Positions 61,598-64,000 of a DNA stretch of 64,000 nucleotides are shown here, one piece after another (position 1 is the stretch's first letter; every line of letters begins with the position of its first letter). This DNA comes from Microvirga sp. VF16 (lineage in GTDB: Bacteria; Pseudomonadota; Alphaproteobacteria; Rhizobiales; Beijerinckiaceae). The stretch is from assembly GCF_016864375.1 (NCBI RefSeq), contig NZ_CP069356.1:372001-436000 (forward strand), read 5' to 3'. Under the pieces are notes generated by a model. The model was not told the DNA's origin. It was given only the letters and a program-made list of their open reading frames with translations, and searched no databases. The position numbers and the translations under genes are program-made.

Positions 61598-62305
61598 TCA
61601 CATGGAAGCTGTGGCCTTCGGCTGCTGCAGCGCGGCTTGCATCACCCAATCCGGGCCGAAATCGTGCCGGTTCTCCATGTGCAACAACGCGGCAAGCTGG
61701 GTGCGAGCCCGGTTCACCCGGCTTTTGATCGTGCCTTCCGCGACACCGCAGAGAGCTGCCACATCGGCATAGGTCTCGCCTTGCTCGGCCACCAGGAGGA
61801 GAGCCTCACGCTGCTCGGGCGGCAGATGCGACAGCGCCTGTTGAAGGTCTTCTAGCATCAGCTTGGATTCCTGTTCAGGATGAACCATCAGGCGTCTGGC
61901 AAAGCCGCTGTCTGGGTCTTCGATCTCGCGTCTGTGCTTACGATGCTCTGAGTAGAAGCTGTTGCGCAGAATGGTGAACAGCCACGCCTCCAGGTTGGTG
62001 CCGGGCTGGAAGTGATCCAGGTTTGCCCAAGCCCGCAGGAGGGTGCTCTGCACAAGATCATCACTCCGGTCCGGATCGCGGGTCAGGGACAACGCGAAGG
62101 CTCGCAGGTGGGGGAGAACGGCGGGAAGGCGGTCGCGCATGTATGTTGAGCGACGGCCCGCAAGGACCTCGTCAACGAGACCGAGGTGCTGCGCATGGGA
62201 GAGGCGATGGATATGACGGAGCCGTGCCTGCCTTCGTTGGGCCGACCGGCTGCGACCTGTCGCTTGAGCAGCGAGATGGCTGTGTTGGCGAGCGGCTATG
62301 GTCAT
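61598..62305 (-). CDS. EcfG-like ECF sigma factor (general stress response)
   Basis: The 235-residue protein has sigma region 2 (LPAVLPHLRAFALSLTRDPD, RSDDLVQSTLLRAWANLDHF, AWLFTILRNSFYSEHRKHRR) and region 4 (LSHLPPEQREALLLVAEQGE, TYADVAALCGVAEGTIKSRV, NRARTQLAALL). These strongly resemble EcfG (ECF15), which directs the general stress response when NepR is sequestered by PhyR. The N-terminus is about 60 residues longer than usual (basic, RSAQRRQARLRHIHRLSHAQ). The start at 62305 (GGTGGAGCG upstream) is one of several possible. No phyR is present in the window. Confidence 0.85.
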   Translation of the reverse strand: MTIAARQHSHLAAQATGRSRSAQRRQARLRHIHRLSHAQHLGLVDEVLAGRRSTYMRDRLPAVLPHLRAFALSLTRDPDRSDDLVQSTLLRAWANLDHFQPGTNLEAWLFTILRNSFYSEHRKHRREIEDPDSGFARRLMVHPEQESKLMLEDLQQALSHLPPEQREALLLVAEQGETYADVAALCGVAEGTIKSRVNRARTQLAALLHMENRHDFGPDWVMQAALQQPKATASM

Positions 62306-62459
62306 GGCCTCGCTCCACCTTGGTAGAAGCTTCACCATACACCTACGGTTGCCCGTCAGCCAGCCCATTCGGTCGCGAACCTGAAGTCTGCGGACGGCTT
62401 GACCCTCTGCGAGGCCACGCGCACCATCGGCCTGCAAGCCTCAGTTCCAGGAGGCTGTC

Positions 62460-62918
62460 ATGGCTGAGCACGACGATGACGTTGCCCTGATCCGCCGCTG
62501 GTTCCGGAAGCTCCAACTCTGCGTTCAGACGGGGGATTTCGTCGGCTCCCGACCACTCTTTGCCGCAGACATGATCACCTTCGGCTCCTTCATCGCGTTC
62601 ACGATTGGACGCGAGGCGACCGAACGAGAGCAGTGGCGTCACGTCTGGGACCATATCGACCAGTTCCGGTGGCACCTGGATGACCTGCGAACGATCATCT
62701 CAGCCGACCGCCTCACGGCAGTCGGCATGGCGGTGTTCGAGTCCACGGGCTACACCGAAGACGGCAAGGCATTTGATCGGCCTGGGCGCGCGACAGTTGC
62801 GCTCGGGCGGCAGGCCGTGGGTGAGGAGTGGGTGGCCCAGCACACGCATGTGTCGCTGTTTCCTGGCACTCCCGCTCGCTCTTTTGGTACCAAGCGGGGA
62901 AGGCCACCGGCTTTGTAA
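62460..62918 (+). CDS. SnoaL/NTF2-like protein
   Basis: The 152-residue protein has the cone-shaped NTF2-like pattern: IRRWFRKLQLCVQTGDFVGS, LFAADMITFGSFIAFTIGRE, HIDQFRWHLDDLRTIISADR and a closing strand EEWVAQHTHVSLFP. CAGGAGG precedes the ATG. Such proteins range from enzymes to ligand binders; no active-site residues allow a choice. It is divergent from the sigma factor gene. Confidence 0.83.
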   Translation: MAEHDDDVALIRRWFRKLQLCVQTGDFVGSRPLFAADMITFGSFIAFTIGREATEREQWRHVWDHIDQFRWHLDDLRTIISADRLTAVGMAVFESTGYTEDGKAFDRPGRATVALGRQAVGEEWVAQHTHVSLFPGTPARSFGTKRGRPPAL

Positions 62919-62997
62919 AACCAGCACTTCAGCCGCAGGGGATCGGCGCTTCGGCGCACGGAGCTGAGGTGCAATGTCTGGCACGGGGAGGGCACCC

Positions 62998-63521
62998 ATG
63001 ACCGAGCAAACCGACAATGTTCTGTCCCTCTGCACCGGCGACTCTGCCCGCTCGATCCTAGCCGAAGGCATCCTGCGCAAGGACGGTGAGGGACACTTCC
63101 GGGCGTATTTCGCAGCCAGCCGAGGGGAATGATCCATCCACTGGTCCTGAAGGTACTCGGAGACCACGGCTATCCGACAGACGGATACCGCTCGAAAAGC
63201 TGGGACGGGTTCGCGGCTCTGGGAACCCCTGTGATAGACTTTATCGTCACCGTCTGCGACAGCGCGGCTGGTGAAGCCTGTCCGGTCTGGCCGGGACCTC
63301 CCTCAATCGCTCACTGGGGCATCGACGATCCAGCCGCTGTCGAAGGTTCTGACGCCGACAAGGAGCAAGCTTTTGTTCGCGCCTTCCAGTTCCTGAAGAG
63401 CCGGATCGGCACGTTCCTCCGCCTGCCGCTGGCCAGCCTTGATCAGTTCACGATAGGTACCCGGCTTCGCGCCATCGGTTATCTGGACCGAGCAAGCACG
63501 AGTTCAGCCGGTAGGGACTGA
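62998..63521 (+). pseudogene. ArsC-like low-molecular-weight phosphatase, frameshifted
   Basis: The start MTEQTDNVLSLCTGDSARSI, then LAEGILRKDGEGHFRAY, has the Cys loop LCTGDSARS of thioredoxin-type arsenate reductases. It stops at a TGA (63130-63132) after 44 residues. The rest (MIHPLVLKVLGDHGYPTDGY, PVIDFIVTVCDSAAGEACPV, HWGIDDPAAVEGSDADKEQA) is in another frame. A one-base change near 63112-63125 explains this. ATG and TGA overlap (ATGA), so a second polypeptide could be reinitiated. The usual second Asn of CxGNSxRS is Asp here. Confidence 0.85.
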
Positions 63522-63613
63522 TACGCGCCAGAGGTAAGGCGTGCTGGGGCCAGGAAAGGTTAGGGCAAAACATCCAAGCTGGCGTGGCTGAGTCGCTCTC
63601 TGAATTTTTGATT

Positions 63614-63931
63614 TCAGGCCAGGATGGGCTCGGGCGTGAACGGCAGCCGTTCAATCAGCAGCACCCTGGCCACCGCGCCAACGCTCCGCAACTCGTCGAG
63701 AATTTGCTTCAATGGCTCCGGCACTGCGGCTTGCTGAGCCTCCTGCATGGTGCGGAACTCCAGCATCGTGATCGTGTCAGGACTTTCCTGATTGGCGGTG
63801 CGGTACGCGACAAAGGATACCACTCCGGGCAGTTTCAGAAGCTAACCAATCCAGTCCCAGACATGCCGGTTGTAGTTGTTCCAGTTCTGCGTGTCGGTCG
63901 GACGGTCATACTGAAACATCATATAGGCCAT
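63614..63931 (-). pseudogene. Dabb/EthD-like small protein with an in-frame stop
   Basis: From 63931 (GGAGGTGG upstream) the frame encodes MAYMMFQYDRPTDTQNWNNY, NRHVWDWIG, then a TAG as codon 30 (63844-63842). The same frame continues LLKLPGVVSFVAYRTANQES, TMLEFRTMQEAQQAAVPEPL, VARVLLIERLPFTPEPILA. The length and the F-Y-D/V-V-S-F pattern resemble ferredoxin-like dimeric alpha/beta-barrel proteins; function unknown. A single GAG-to-TAG or similar change would explain the stop. Confidence 0.72.
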
Positions 63932-64000
63932 AGGCCACCTCCAAGGCTCGCGCTGCGACAGCGCGGGCAATGAGTCTTCGTTGTCCGGCGCACCCCAGCA
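63932..64000. other. Window end without a supported gene
   Basis: This is the promoter-proximal region of the last gene; it is too short to interpret. Confidence 0.3.

Noticed and set aside
1..64000. CRISPR arrays, rRNA, tRNA genes and replication genes
   Set aside because: No regularly spaced repeats, no tRNA or rRNA sequence and no rep/par genes were recognised in the window.

Overview
The window looks like accessory DNA from a high-GC alphaproteobacterium of the order Hyphomicrobiales (Rhizobiales), most likely Methylobacteriaceae (Microvirga or Methylobacterium type). The reasons are FixJ-type and single-domain response regulators, an HWE histidine kinase, an EcfG-like sigma factor with a matching promoter, GntR/FCD regulators, and several small proteins of a kind common in that family. 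This placement comes from recognised protein families, not from a database search. Many broken genes and at least eight types of insertion sequence (IS) point to a plasmid or genomic island.

Layout. 1-4.7 kb: the start of a large hybrid kinase (cut by the window edge), a FixJ-like regulator beside a decayed histidine kinase, and further receiver-domain proteins. 4.9-7.2 kb: nested IS6, IS110 and IS5 remnants. 7.6-9.7 kb: AraC and Crp/Fnr regulators; a 63-bp perfect inverted repeat flanks the Crp gene. 9.9-12.1 kb: IS6 remnants. 12.2-28.8 kb: the only long intact metabolic block. It holds an aldehyde dehydrogenase, a class III aminotransferase, two GntR regulators, a C45-type amide hydrolase, three related oligopeptide-type binding proteins, one permease pair, one fused double ATPase, an alpha/beta hydrolase and two NodB-fold deacetylases. 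29.5-38.1 kb: Crp/Fnr, a dodecin fragment, a polysaccharide lyase, a frameshifted processive glycosyltransferase with its HlyD-like partner, and a GH18 hydrolase. 38.1-50.5 kb: an IS-rich segment between two 1089-bp IS481 copies that appear identical, including an IS66 inserted in an IS110 and an IS5 inserted in a small IS6-derived element; CYTH and MarR genes lie inside it. 50.5-56.2 kb: a metallo-beta-lactamase-fold protein and divergent LysR, small genes, and IS6 copies. 56.4-64 kb: a stress-type region with a NepR-like small protein, a receiver plus HWE kinase pair, PRC-barrel, SWIB, EcfG-like sigma factor, SnoaL-like protein, and broken arsC-like and other genes.

How it may work. The 12-29 kb block reads as an uptake and breakdown route: the ABC transporter imports a peptide-like or N-acylated amine compound, amide hydrolases (C45, possibly NodB) release an amine, and the aminotransferase and aldehyde dehydrogenase oxidise it to an acid, under two GntR regulators. 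The substrate is unknown. The 56-63 kb region fits the alphaproteobacterial general stress response (HWE kinase, single-domain regulator, NepR-like protein, EcfG-like sigma and a GGAAC-N17-CGTT promoter).

At least eleven non-trivial genes are split by frameshifts, stops or insertions. This could be real decay of an island or partly sequencing error; the sequence alone cannot separate the two.
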